Of a DNA stretch of 63,133 nt, positions 8,425 through 16,814 are shown piece by piece. Made by a program: the position numbers and the translations under genes. The stretch's first letter is position 1. Each line of letters starts with the position of its first letter. The stretch is taken from positions 1 to 63,133 of the forward strand of contig JBBECA010000085.1 in the NCBI GenBank assembly GCA_040882055.1, in the 5' to 3' direction. The DNA comes from Nitriliruptor sp040882055 (GTDB lineage Bacteria; Actinomycetota; Nitriliruptoria; Nitriliruptorales; Nitriliruptoraceae). The notes under the pieces were generated by a model. That model saw only the letters and a list, made by a program, of their open reading frames with translations, was not told the origin of the DNA and made no database searches.

Positions 8425-9594
8425 GTGGGCGATCCGGCGAGGCTGCCCCCACCGGTGCTCGGTGTCCGCGATGCGGCCCGACGGGTCGCGACGTCCGTGG
8501 TCGCTGAGCACGCCGAGTCGGTCGACCGCGACGGCCGCTGGCCTCGCGAGGGCATGCAGGCGCTCGGCGCGGCCGGCCTGCTCGGCCTCAACGTGTCCGC
8601 GGAGGCCGGGGGGCACGGTCAGGGCCTCCTCGGGCTCGCGGTGGCGACCGAGGAGCTCGGTCGGGTCTGCGGTTCGACCGGCCTGGTCTACGGCATGCAC
8701 TGCGTGGCGGCCAGGGTCATCGACGTGCGCGCGACCGCAGAACAACGTCGCCGGTTCGTCCGCCCGATCGCGGCCGGGGAGCACGTCACGTCGTTGGCGC
8801 TCTCGGAGCCCGGGACCGGGGTGCACTTCTACCTGCCGAGAGCGACCTTCCGTCCGCAGGGGGACCGCTACCTCATCAACGGTCAGAAGGGGTTCGTGAC
8901 CAGCGGCGGCCACGCCGACTCGTACGTCGTCAGCGTGGTGGGCGAGCACGCCGACCTCGACCCGGGGACCTTCTCCTGTCTGGTCGTCGAGGATGGAGCG
9001 CCGGGCACCCGGTGGACCGACCCCTGGGACGGCTTCGGCATGCGAGGCAACAGCTCGTGTTCCCTGTGGCTCGAGGACGCGGAGGTGCCCGCGGGCCACC
9101 TGCTCGGCGCCGAGGGTGACGAGACCTGGTACCTGTTCGAGGTCATCGCGCCGTACTTCATCGTCGCGATGTCCGGGACCTACCTCGGGATCGCACGAAC
9201 GGCGTTGGAGACGGCGATCGAGCACGTGCGGTCCCGGGTCTACACCCACACCGGCGAGTCGGTCGGCGCCGTCGACACCATCGCTCACCGGCTCGGTGAG
9301 ATGTGGACGGCCGTGGAGCGCACCCGGCAACTGCTCCACCACGCGGCGCGGCTCGGCGATGCCGGCGATCCCGACGCGCGCGAGGCGCTGTTCGCCAGCA
9401 AGTCTGAGGTCGCCGACGCGTCGATCCGTGTCGCGAACGAGGCCATGACCCTGGCCGGTGGCCGCGCGTACGCCAAGGACGGGGTGCTGTCGCGGGCCCT
9501 CCGTGATGCCCGGGCAGCGCACGTCATGGCGCCGTCCACCGATCTGCTCAAGACCTGGCTCGGCCGCTCTCTCCTCGATCTGCCGCTGCTGTGA
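8425..9594 (+). CDS. Acyl-CoA dehydrogenase family protein
   Basis: FAD enzyme predicted to oxidise an acyl-CoA to the 2-enoyl-CoA. It has the helical N-domain, the FAD/substrate beta segment (LALSEPGTGVHFYLPRATF and GQKGFVTSGGHADSYVV), and a C-terminal helical bundle with AMTLAGGRAYAKDGVLSRALRDARAAHVM. The 389-aa length is standard. The GTG is preceded by GAGGGGAA. A TANNNT element (TACGTT) lies about 30 bases upstream. Its stop overlaps the following kinase start by 4 bp, an unexpected pairing of a metabolic enzyme with a two-component system. The exact substrate cannot be told; it could also be an isovaleryl- or glutaryl-type relative. Confidence 0.88.
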   Translation: MGDPARLPPPVLGVRDAARRVATSVVAEHAESVDRDGRWPREGMQALGAAGLLGLNVSAEAGGHGQGLLGLAVATEELGRVCGSTGLVYGMHCVAARVIDVRATAEQRRRFVRPIAAGEHVTSLALSEPGTGVHFYLPRATFRPQGDRYLINGQKGFVTSGGHADSYVVSVVGEHADLDPGTFSCLVVEDGAPGTRWTDPWDGFGMRGNSSCSLWLEDAEVPAGHLLGAEGDETWYLFEVIAPYFIVAMSGTYLGIARTALETAIEHVRSRVYTHTGESVGAVDTIAHRLGEMWTAVERTRQLLHHAARLGDAGDPDAREALFASKSEVADASIRVANEAMTLAGGRAYAKDGVLSRALRDARAAHVMAPSTDLLKTWLGRSLLDLPLL

Positions 9595-11153
9595 GTGGTG
9601 ACCGTGTCCTCGTGCTGACCGATCCCTGCGGCCCGCTCGCCGAACTCGAGGGTCCAGGCAGCGACTATCAGATGGTCGCCGACCTCGACCAGTGCCTGAC
9701 CGAGCTGCGGTCCGGCGATCGGCGGGTCTCGCTGGTGGTCCTCGGACCCGGTCTCTCGCGACCCTTGTCCGCCGCCAGGCGCATCCGCGATCTCGACGCC
9801 GAGGTGGGGTTGGTCTTCGCGGTGGCTGCGGGCGAGGTCGCGACCATGCGTTCCAGGCTCGCCCTCGTGCCCCGTGCTGCAGGGACGGCGAGCGTGGTGG
9901 CGTTCGACGACGGGATCGAGGCCCTCCGGCGCGAACTCGCCGACAGCGCCACGTCCTCCCGGCGGCGCCAACGGCTACGCCGCGCCCTCGACACGATCAA
10001 CCTCGACCTCGCCGGCTCTCGGGTCGACACGGATCCCGGTCGACCGTCGGGGGTCTCGGAGCGCTACCTCGCCGCCCTGGTGCGCCACGCGGCCGACACG
10101 ATCCTCGCGATCGACCCCGAGGGCCGGGTCGTGACCATCAACGACGCGGGACAACGCACGTTCGGCCTCGACCCCGAGGGGGTCGAGGGCAAGTTCGTCG
10201 GCGATCTGCTCGCGGATCACGACGCCGGCGGCCTGCTGGAGCTGTTGACCGCCGCCGAGGACGGTCAGGCACGGATCGACGAGGAGCTCCCGCTCCTGCT
10301 GCGCGACGGGCGCGAACTGCTGGTCAGCGCCACGGCAGCCCCGATCCGCGACGATCTCGGGACGCCTGTCGGGACCGTGCTCATCGCTCGGGACGTCACC
10401 GTCGAACGGCGTGCCGAAGAACGCCTCCGTGCCCTGCAGAAGGCCGAGAGCCTGGCCACGTTGGCCAGCGGTGTGGCGCACGACTTCAACAACCTGCTCG
10501 TACAGGTCCAGGGCTGGGCCGAACTCGCCCGTGACGACCCGCACGACACCGAACTGGTCTCGGAAGCGCTCGATCGCATCAGTGCCGCCGCGGGCGGCGC
10601 GGCGGAGCTCGCGCGTGCCATGCTCGCCTACGGCGGACGCGGGAACTTCACCCTCGAACGGCTCGAGCTCGCCCACCTCATCGCTGAACTGCGATCTCTC
10701 CTGACCTCGTCGGTCCCCGCCAAGATCCAGTTCGAGACCGATCTCACCGCAGTGCCGGCGATCCGTGCCGATCCCACACAGATCCGTCAGGTGATCCTCA
10801 ACCTGGTCTCGAACGCGTCCGAAGCGATCGGCGACCGGACCGGGACGATCTTCCTGCGTACCGGTACCGAGGAGATCGGTGGTGGGGACGGCGATCAGCA
10901 GCGCCGCCACCGGCTGTCGCCGGGTCCCTACGCGATCATCGAGGTCGAGGACACCGGACCCGGTATCGGAGCCGACATCCAGGACCGCTTGTTCGATCCG
11001 TTCTTCACCACCAAGTTCGCCGGACGCGGGCTGGGTCTGGCCGCGAGCCAGGGGATCGCCCGGGCGCACGGTGGCGTGATCACGGTCGACGGACGACCAG
11101 GCGAAGGGGCTCGGTTCCGCGTCCACCTGCCCGTGGCAGGAGGTCCCGCGTGA
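9591..11153 (+). CDS. Soluble PAS-domain sensor histidine kinase with degenerate receiver-like N-terminus
   Basis: No transmembrane segment is seen, so it should sense a cytoplasmic signal. Residues 1-115 look like a response-regulator fold in which the phosphoacceptor position is not Asp (VVLGPGLS). A coiled linker follows, then a PAS domain (about 155-280; YLAALVRHAADTILAIDPEG). The phosphoacceptor His297 lies in GVAHDFNN, the H-box variant of NtrB-like kinases. An HATPase has the N-box (VILNLVSNASEAIG), G1 (VEDTGPGIG) and G2 (GRGLGLAASQG). At 520 aa it is complete. It starts inside the acyl-CoA dehydrogenase stop and ends inside the start of the receiver gene. Confidence 0.9.
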   Translation: MSGDRVLVLTDPCGPLAELEGPGSDYQMVADLDQCLTELRSGDRRVSLVVLGPGLSRPLSAARRIRDLDAEVGLVFAVAAGEVATMRSRLALVPRAAGTASVVAFDDGIEALRRELADSATSSRRRQRLRRALDTINLDLAGSRVDTDPGRPSGVSERYLAALVRHAADTILAIDPEGRVVTINDAGQRTFGLDPEGVEGKFVGDLLADHDAGGLLELLTAAEDGQARIDEELPLLLRDGRELLVSATAAPIRDDLGTPVGTVLIARDVTVERRAEERLRALQKAESLATLASGVAHDFNNLLVQVQGWAELARDDPHDTELVSEALDRISAAAGGAAELARAMLAYGGRGNFTLERLELAHLIAELRSLLTSSVPAKIQFETDLTAVPAIRADPTQIRQVILNLVSNASEAIGDRTGTIFLRTGTEEIGGGDGDQQRRHRLSPGPYAIIEVEDTGPGIGADIQDRLFDPFFTTKFAGRGLGLAASQGIARAHGGVITVDGRPGEGARFRVHLPVAGGPA

Positions 11154-11557
11154 ACGCCGCCCCTGCACCCGTGGACACCACGATCCTGGTCGTGGACGAC
11201 GACAGCGGCGTGCGACAGCTGGTCACCTTCCTGCTCCAACGCAGCGGTTACGCGGTCGTCGAAGCGGTGAACGGCAGGGAGGCCGTGGACAGGGTGCGCG
11301 AACGCGGGGGTGATATCGGGGCCGTCCTGCTCGATGTGATGATGCCGGAGATGACCGGTCACGAAGCCCTCCCGGCCATGCGGCAGCTGCGCCCAGATCT
11401 GCCCGTGATCTTCTTCAGCGGGTTCGACCAGAACGAGGTGGCCGAACACCTCACGGGATCATCGGCCTACACCTCGTTCGTGCCCAAACCGTTCGAGAAC
11501 CGTGAGCTGATCGAGGAGATCCAACGAGCCGTCGAGAACCGCCCCTCTCGCGGGTGA
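11150..11557 (+). CDS. Single-domain response regulator (receiver only)
   Basis: A CheY-like receiver of 135 aa without output domain. The acidic pocket is in LVVDDDSG, the phosphoacceptor is Asp62 (LLDVMMPEMTG), the switch Ser is in FFSGF, and the conserved Lys is 113 (VPKPF). The GTG overlaps the kinase stop by 4 bp, so it is the cognate partner. Without a DNA-binding domain it probably signals by protein-protein contact, or passes phosphate to another protein in a relay. The kinase plus lone receiver arrangement resembles the two halves of a split hybrid kinase. Confidence 0.9.
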   Translation: MNAAPAPVDTTILVVDDDSGVRQLVTFLLQRSGYAVVEAVNGREAVDRVRERGGDIGAVLLDVMMPEMTGHEALPAMRQLRPDLPVIFFSGFDQNEVAEHLTGSSAYTSFVPKPFENRELIEEIQRAVENRPSRG

Positions 11558-11696
11558 TCCGGTGGGCCGGTCGGACGGGGTCGGGGCCGACGCGGGCTGG
11601 TGGCGGCGCTCGTGCAGCTGACCGCACGCCGCGCTCGGAGCTCGCGCGACACGCAGCGGTGGGGCAGGCTGGGCGGACCCTCTCCCCGGAGCGCCC

Positions 11697-13133
11697 GTGT
11701 CCGTCGCCCCCGCCCGCACCGACGCCGTCGTGGTCGGCTCGGGACCGAACGGTCTGGCGGCGGCGCTGACCCTGGCGCGCGAGGGGTTCCGGGTCACCGT
11801 GCTGGAGGCCGAGGACGAGATCGGCGGCGGGACGCGCTCGTCGGATCAGCTCACCGTCCCCGGGGTGCTGCACGACATCTGCAGCGCGATCCACCCCTTC
11901 GGCGCCGCGTCGGCGGTGTTCCGCTCGATGCCGCTCGAGCGCCACGGCCTGCGCTGGGCGCACCCCGAGGTCGCGATCGCGCACCCGCTCGACGGCGGCG
12001 AGGTGGCGCTCAAGTACCGCGATCTCGACCGCACTGTCGTCGAGCTCGACGAGGACGGTCCCACCTGGGATCGGCTGCTCCGGCGGCTCGTGCGCACGTT
12101 CGACGACGTGGCCTCCGATCTGCTCGGCCCGGTCATCCGCATCCCGCGCCATCCCATCGCCACGGGCCGCGCCGGGATGCTGTCGCTGCTGCCGGCCACG
12201 ACGATCGCCAAGCTCTTCCCGGGTCAGCGCGGCAAGGCGCTCTTCGGCGGCATCGCGGCGCACGCCATCCAGCCGCTGCACCGCCCGCTGACGTCCTCCG
12301 TGGGTCTGCTGATGGCGGCTGCGGGGCACCGTTACGGCTGGCCGGCCGCCGTCGGGGGGTCCCAGGCGATCACCCGGGCCATGGCCAGCTACCTGCGTGA
12401 GCTCGGCGGCGAGATCCACACCGGCGTGCGTGTCACCTCGCTACGGGATCTCCCGCCGACGCGGGTCGCCCTGCTCGACGTCGGGCCGCACGCCCTCGCC
12501 GAGATCGCCGGGGATGCCATCCCCGAGCCGGTGCGGGAGCGCAACCGTGCGTGGCGCTACGGCCCGGGCTCGTTCAAGGTGGACTACGCGATCCGGGGCG
12601 AGGTGCCGTGGACGGCGGCCGCGGCCCGGCGGGCGGGGACCGTCCACGTGGTCGGAGGGTTCGAGGAGCTGGTCGAGGCCGAGCGGCTCGTCCACGAGGA
12701 TCGGCTGCCGGAGCGACCCTTCGTGTTGGCGGCCCAGCAACACCTGATGGACGGCGACCGGAGCGAGGGGGACCTCACCCCGTTCTGGGCCTACGCCCAC
12801 GTGCCCAACGGCTACACCGGGGATGCGCTCCCGGCCATCGAGGCCCAGCTCGAACGGTTCGCCCCCGGCTTCGGTGAACGCGTGGTGGCCCGGCACGTCC
12901 ACACCCCCGCGGACCTCGAGGCGCACAACGCCAACAACGTCGGCGGCGACATCGCGGGTGGGGTGACCGATCCGCTGCAGCTCATCGCTCGGCCCCGGCT
13001 GTCGCTCGACCCCTACCGGACGGGGGTGCCGGGGCTGTTCCTGTGCTCGTCCTCGACCCCGCCAGGCGGTGGCGTGCACGGGCTCTGCGGTGCGCACGCG
13101 GCCCGGTCGGCGCTGAAGGTCCTGACCGCCTGA
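11697..13133 (+). CDS. Phytoene-desaturase-like FAD-dependent oxidoreductase
   Basis: An amine-oxidase/carotenoid-desaturase superfamily flavoprotein. The dinucleotide-binding motif is at the N-terminus (VVVGSGPNGLAAALTLAREG, then LEAEDEIGGGTRS), and the C-terminal FAD motif is PGLFLCSSSTPPGGGVHGLCG. The 478-aa length fits. The group also includes PYROXD2-type proteins of unknown substrate. No carotenoid synthesis gene (crtB, crtE) lies nearby, so a carotenoid role is not supported by context. The GTG at 11697 is the first plausible start. The 139-base gap before it holds no other gene that I can see. Confidence 0.8.
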   Translation: MSVAPARTDAVVVGSGPNGLAAALTLAREGFRVTVLEAEDEIGGGTRSSDQLTVPGVLHDICSAIHPFGAASAVFRSMPLERHGLRWAHPEVAIAHPLDGGEVALKYRDLDRTVVELDEDGPTWDRLLRRLVRTFDDVASDLLGPVIRIPRHPIATGRAGMLSLLPATTIAKLFPGQRGKALFGGIAAHAIQPLHRPLTSSVGLLMAAAGHRYGWPAAVGGSQAITRAMASYLRELGGEIHTGVRVTSLRDLPPTRVALLDVGPHALAEIAGDAIPEPVRERNRAWRYGPGSFKVDYAIRGEVPWTAAAARRAGTVHVVGGFEELVEAERLVHEDRLPERPFVLAAQQHLMDGDRSEGDLTPFWAYAHVPNGYTGDALPAIEAQLERFAPGFGERVVARHVHTPADLEAHNANNVGGDIAGGVTDPLQLIARPRLSLDPYRTGVPGLFLCSSSTPPGGGVHGLCGAHAARSALKVLTA

Positions 13134-13151
13134 CGTCGTCGACCGCTGTCG

Positions 13152-14069
13152 TCACAGCGTCGCGAGGGTCTCGATCGCGTCGGTCAGCGAGGTCACCGGG
13201 ACGCGCCGCATCCCCGGTGTGCGGAGCCCCTCGAGCGATGCGGTCTGGGACGCGGGGTAGAGCAGGACGTCCACCCCGTCCTCGTACGCCGCCTCGGCCT
13301 TCAGCCGCAACCCACCGATGCGCCCGACCGCCCCGGTGAGGGGGTCGAGCTCGCCGGTCCCGGCCAGCACCCGACCGGGCAGGAGCGGTCGTTGCACGGT
13401 GTGGGAGTACGCCGTCAACGCCACCATGAGGGTGTGCGACGCCCCCACGGGCAGCTCGCGGATCGGCTCGCGGAGCGCCGCGACGTGCCCGAAGGGGACC
13501 CCACCCGTGGTGTGTGCCGTGACCGACGTGTGCCACCGCAGCTGGACCCGGGTCAGCTCGTCCGATGGCGCCCCGTCGAAGCGTCGGCCGTCGGTGGTCG
13601 AGAACCACCACCCGCCGTCGGGACCGAGCCTGCGAGCCGCGACCAGATCCTGGCCCGTGCGGATCGGGCGGCCGTTGAACCGGTCCACGACCACGTGCTG
13701 ACCCGCGTCGTCGACGCCCACCATCCGCAGCCAGACCGTCACCTCCCGGCCGGCCGCCCGGAGCCCGAGCGCCGCGGCGACGGGTTCGTTCACCACCGGC
13801 CGCAACCAGTCGGGCGGATCGAGGCTGAGCAGGTCGGTCGGCGGCCCGGACGCGTCGTGGACCAGCTGGTCGGCGACGGCCTGGACGAGCGGGTAGTACC
13901 CGAGCACGGTCAGGTAGCGCAGGCCGGGCGAGGCGACCGTGGCGCCCTCGACGGTGAGCGCGAGCTCGCGGCTCGCGCCGTGTCGCAGCCCACCTTGGAG
14001 CCACGGCACCGGGAGCATCGCGGCGACGAGGACGGCGATGAGCCAGCGCGTCCACCGCATCCGTCGCAC
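13152..14069 (-). CDS. Membrane-anchored PDZ/Lon-like serine protease (YlbL family)
   Basis: A single N-terminal membrane helix (residues 8-25) anchors a mostly extracytoplasmic protein. The middle holds a weak PDZ-like segment (FNGRPIRTGQDLVAARRL, 131-148). The C-terminal part resembles the Lon S16 domain. The Ser region GASHTLMVAL has Ser211 where the family has GPSAGL, and GTGELDPLTGAVGRIGG is followed by Lys257, giving a possible Ser-Lys dyad. The Ser motif is unusual because the flanking Pro and Gly are replaced, so activity is uncertain. GTG 14069 is preceded by GAGGG and AGGAGGG; the open frame continues upstream without a better start. Length is 305 aa. It converges on the oxidoreductase gene. 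Confidence 0.72.
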   Translation of the reverse strand: MRRMRWTRWLIAVLVAAMLPVPWLQGGLRHGASRELALTVEGATVASPGLRYLTVLGYYPLVQAVADQLVHDASGPPTDLLSLDPPDWLRPVVNEPVAAALGLRAAGREVTVWLRMVGVDDAGQHVVVDRFNGRPIRTGQDLVAARRLGPDGGWWFSTTDGRRFDGAPSDELTRVQLRWHTSVTAHTTGGVPFGHVAALREPIRELPVGASHTLMVALTAYSHTVQRPLLPGRVLAGTGELDPLTGAVGRIGGLRLKAEAAYEDGVDVLLYPASQTASLEGLRTPGMRRVPVTSLTDAIETLATL

Positions 14070-14311
14070 CGGGTTCCCTCCACCCTCCTGGACACCGTCG
14101 TTCGGACAGGGTCGGCGGCCGGCTCGGCCTCCGCAGGGTTCCGGTCGAAGATGCGCGGGCAGCGTGCGTCGAGCGCGTTCTGGGAACTCCGGGCGTCCGG
14201 CCGGCCGACGCACCGGCGTCGCGTTCGCTCGCCGGCTGGGAACGCTGACCGGGCCGCGACACGTGGGTAGCCTGCCGGGACCCGAGCGGTGCACGCCGAA
14301 CGAGAGATGCT

Positions 14312-14575
14312 GTGGACGAGCCGACGACGACCGCCGAGCGCGACCCGTTCGCGCCCGTCGACGCCTCTCCCCGTGGTCGCCACGTGCTCGCCGGTCTCGC
14401 CGTGCTCTGCGCGGTGCTCGCGGTGATCGGCGGTCTGGCGCCGCTCGCCGGCCCCCTCGGGATGGGCTTCGGTCTGACCGCCCACGTCAAGGGGAGCCGT
14501 CTCGGGATGCCGGCGACGGTCCTGGCCGGTGTCGCGACCATCATCGGGTTCACCATCGCGATGCTGCTGCGCTGA
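14312..14575 (+). CDS. Small two-helix membrane protein (DUF4190-like)
   Basis: An 87-aa protein with a charged N-terminus (about 25 aa) and two predicted membrane helices (HVLAGLAVLCAVLAVIGG and MPATVLAGVATIIGFTIAML). A short glycine-rich, Lys/Arg-containing loop (GLTAHVKGSRLG) separates them, a layout like DUF4190 and related small actinobacterial membrane proteins. A TAGCCT -10-like element lies at 14268. The function is unknown. The next gene follows 88 bases later on the same strand. Confidence 0.65.
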   Translation: MDEPTTTAERDPFAPVDASPRGRHVLAGLAVLCAVLAVIGGLAPLAGPLGMGFGLTAHVKGSRLGMPATVLAGVATIIGFTIAMLLR

Positions 14576-14663
14576 CCGGTCTGCCGCAGCTCCACCGCGG
14601 CCACTACCCTCCGGCCGCGCACGGCCACGGGCCGTCGCGCCCCGCCGATCGAGGAGCCATGCC

Positions 14664-15479
14664 GTGTCTCTCGGCGACACCGACCGCCTGCTGGTGCTGT
14701 CCCTGACGGCGCGCGCCGGCGACGGTCCGGCCGCGGGAGCGCAGGCCGAGCTACCACCGACCGACGCCGCGCTCGACGGGCTCGATCGGGCGCGGGCCGC
14801 TGCCGGCCTCGCGCCCGCGCAGGTGGCGGTGGTCATCGACGGTGCGGACGCCGCCGCCGAGGTGCGCGCACGCGGGTTCGCGGTCGTGGCCCGGGCCGAG
14901 ATACCCGCACCCGGACCCGTCGTGCTCGAGCACGAGGACGGCTTCGGTCGCGAGCTCGAAGAGCTCGATCCCACCCTCACCTCCATCCGCGTGCGGTGGA
15001 ACCCCGCGGATGACGCCGACCGCAAGAAGGAGCAGGCGCTCGTGCTGACCCGGCTCGGTGCCTGGTTGCACGAGACCGAGCGCCGGCTGCTGGTCGAGGT
15101 GGTGGTCCCACCGACCGACCACGACCTCGCCGAGGTCGACGGCGATCACTCGCGCTTCGTGACCGAGCTCCGCCCCGCGCTGACGCTCGAGGCGATCCGC
15201 GAGATCCGTGAGCTCGGCACCGAGCCGGACATCTGGGGCATCGAGACGGGGGTGGCGGGTGACCCCGACCTGGCGGAGCTGATCACCGACGCGGGCCGCG
15301 ATCAGGTCGCCGCCCTCGTCCTCGCGGACCCCGGCGTGGCGCCCAGCCCGCTCGAGGGGGCGGTACGCGGGCTGATCCTCGATCCGCGGGTCTGGGCGAC
15401 CGGGGCGGCCACCGTGGATGCGGTCGCGGCTGCGCTCACCCCGTACGCCGAGCTCCACGCGACCGACCCGTCGCGCTGA
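14664..15479 (+). CDS. DUF2090-type aldolase-like protein
   Basis: A 271-aa soluble protein whose alternating strand/helix pattern suggests a TIM barrel. Recognisable stretches are DTDRLLVLSLT, RLLVEVVVPPTD, ELRPALTLEAIREIRELGTEPDIWGIE and LVLADPGVAPSPLEGAVRGL. These resemble DUF2090 domains found alone or fused to the IolC kinase, which are related to class I aldolases. No inositol-catabolism gene is nearby, so the substrate is unknown. GTG 14664 follows GAGGAG by 7 bases; the frame is open further upstream but without a better ribosome site. TACCCT 60 bases upstream is a possible -10. Confidence 0.62.
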   Translation: MSLGDTDRLLVLSLTARAGDGPAAGAQAELPPTDAALDGLDRARAAAGLAPAQVAVVIDGADAAAEVRARGFAVVARAEIPAPGPVVLEHEDGFGRELEELDPTLTSIRVRWNPADDADRKKEQALVLTRLGAWLHETERRLLVEVVVPPTDHDLAEVDGDHSRFVTELRPALTLEAIREIRELGTEPDIWGIETGVAGDPDLAELITDAGRDQVAALVLADPGVAPSPLEGAVRGLILDPRVWATGAATVDAVAAALTPYAELHATDPSR

Positions 15480-15558
15480 TCAGCAGGACCTCACCGACTC
15501 GCGCCGCCCACCCGGCGCCACCACCACACCACCACACCACCACCGGAGGGAAGCCCAC

Positions 15559-15762
15559 GTGGCTGTCATCAAGACCATCGATCTGGTCGGCGTCTCCACC
15601 GAGTCCTGGCGCGACGCCGCCCACAAGGCGCTCGACGAAGCCACCAAGACCCTGCGCAACGTGGAGGGGTTCACCGTGCTCGAGACCTCGGCGGTCGTCG
15701 AGGGCACCGAGATCGCCGAGTACCACACCCACGTGCGCATCAAGTTCCGTATCTCACGCTGA
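15559..15762 (+). CDS. Dodecin family flavin-binding protein
   Basis: Dodecins assemble as dodecamers that store or sequester flavins. The 67-aa protein begins AVIKTIDLVGVSTESW, with the conserved Trp that stacks on flavin, and continues as an amphipathic helix (DAAHKALDEATKTL). It ends with two strands (GFTVLETSAVVEG and YHTHVRIKFRI). GTG 15559 is preceded by GGAGGGAAG. Small size and full coverage of the family make this confident. Flavoenzymes are plentiful in the window. Confidence 0.9.
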   Translation: MAVIKTIDLVGVSTESWRDAAHKALDEATKTLRNVEGFTVLETSAVVEGTEIAEYHTHVRIKFRISR

Positions 15763-15782
15763 CCGACGGCGGCCTGCGCGGT

Positions 15783-16688
15783 TCACCCCGTGCCGTGCCG
15801 CCGCGCGGACATGGCCCGCTCCGCCGTCGCGACGACCTCCTGGACCGCGCCTTCGTGCAGCACCGCGTCCGGCAGCTGCGAGGTATCGGCGGCGGTGAAG
15901 CCGGCGCCACCGAGCACGGTGGCCGCCCCGGGGAAGGTGGGGCGATCGGCGAGGAACGCCTCGGCGGAGGAGCGGTACACCGCCCCGACGATCACCACAT
16001 CGGGTGTGAGCTCCGCCACCGCCCGTTCCATCGCGGCCGTGGGCGTCCGGGCGCCGAGGTAGTGCACGCGCCACCCGGCGTCGGCGGCGACGACCGCGCA
16101 GGCCAACAGCCCGAGGTCGTGCTCCTCGCCCTCGGGGGCCGCCGCCAGGCACACCCGGGCCGACGCTCGTGGGTGGGTGCGGAGCAGCCGTTGCAACCGC
16201 GGCCGCAGGGTGTTGGTCGCGAAGTGCTCCCGCGCGATGATCCGCGGATCGTCCTCCCAGCCGTCGCCGACGTGGCGTAGGACGGGCAGGATCACCTCGT
16301 CGAGCGCCCGTGGCAGCTCGAACCGCGCGAAGACGTCATCGACCGCCGTGTCCGACGCCGGGGCGTCGAAGGCGTCGATCGCCCGTGCGAGGCGGGAGAT
16401 CAGCTCGGCGGCGCCACCCTCGCCCGCCAGCGGGGTGAGCCGTGTGATGGACGCAGGTGCGTGCAGCACCTGCCTGGCCGCGGCGGACGCGGACCAGCCC
16501 GCCGCGGTCAGCTCCATCATCGCCCGCACACGGTCGACGTCCTGCTCGCTGTACAACCGGTGGCCGCCCTCGGTACGGGCCGGCGCCAGCAGCCCGTAGC
16601 GTCGCTCCCAGGCGCGCAAGGTGGGGACCGCGACGCCGGTCCGACGCGAGACCTCACCGATGCGGAGCACCGAGCGACCATCGGTCAC
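15783..16688 (-). CDS. MerR-family B12-binding transcription factor, CarH-like photoreceptor
   Basis: CarH proteins repress in the dark as adenosylcobalamin-bound tetramers and release DNA in light. A MerR helix-turn-helix is at residues 8-75 (RIGEVSRRTGVAVPTLRAWERRYGLL). The helical cap carries the W-x9-EH signature (Trp144, Glu154, His155), and the Rossmann B12-binding domain has ExHxxG with axial His190. The Trp-to-His spacing of 46 residues equals that recalled for Thermus CarH. The residue after Trp144 is Glu; Thermus CarH has His132 there, which binds cobalt after photolysis. GTG 16688 has GGAGG 12 bases upstream; an in-frame ATG at 16727 is the alternative. The gene is divergent from a ProA-like gene. 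Confidence 0.85.
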   Translation of the reverse strand: MTDGRSVLRIGEVSRRTGVAVPTLRAWERRYGLLAPARTEGGHRLYSEQDVDRVRAMMELTAAGWSASAAARQVLHAPASITRLTPLAGEGGAAELISRLARAIDAFDAPASDTAVDDVFARFELPRALDEVILPVLRHVGDGWEDDPRIIAREHFATNTLRPRLQRLLRTHPRASARVCLAAAPEGEEHDLGLLACAVVAADAGWRVHYLGARTPTAAMERAVAELTPDVVIVGAVYRSSAEAFLADRPTFPGAATVLGGAGFTAADTSQLPDAVLHEGAVQEVVATAERAMSARRHGTG

Positions 16689-16742
16689 GCTGATCGGCGT
16701 CCTCCAGCTCGCGGTCGGGTGGTGCATGTTCGCAGCTCCGAG

Positions 16743-16754
16743 CGTCCGCGGACG
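16743..16754. promoter_or_regulatory. 12-bp perfect palindrome between carH-like and ProA-like genes
   Basis: CGTCCGCGGACG is a perfect palindrome in the 126-base divergent region, 55 bases upstream of the carH-like GTG and 61 upstream of the ProA-like ATG. It is a candidate operator for the MerR-type regulator, but a GC-rich palindrome of this size can also occur by chance. Confidence 0.35.
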
Positions 16755-16801
16755 GGTCGGCGCGACCGGGCGAGGGTTCGTCGTCCGCGCCAGGTTCGGC
16801 C

Positions 16802-16814
16802 TACCGTCCCCGGC
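16802..16814 (+). promoter_or_regulatory. Leaderless-type -10 element (TACCGT + 7 bases) before ProA-like gene
   Basis: TACCGT at 16802-16807 is followed by exactly seven bases and then the ATG. This places the expected transcription start on the start codon, and there is no Shine-Dalgarno sequence in between. It matches the leaderless promoter architecture known from mycobacteria. Confidence 0.6.

Noticed and set aside
5635..9522. Very long open frame on the minus strand across clpB and the acyl-CoA dehydrogenase
   Set aside because: It is a codon-bias mirror of strongly supported + strand genes, with low-complexity Arg/Val/Gly translation and no domain.
11558..11696. Small gene between the receiver and the phytoene-desaturase-like gene
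   Set aside because: Open frames exist but all give Arg/Ala/Pro-rich translations without start-site support.
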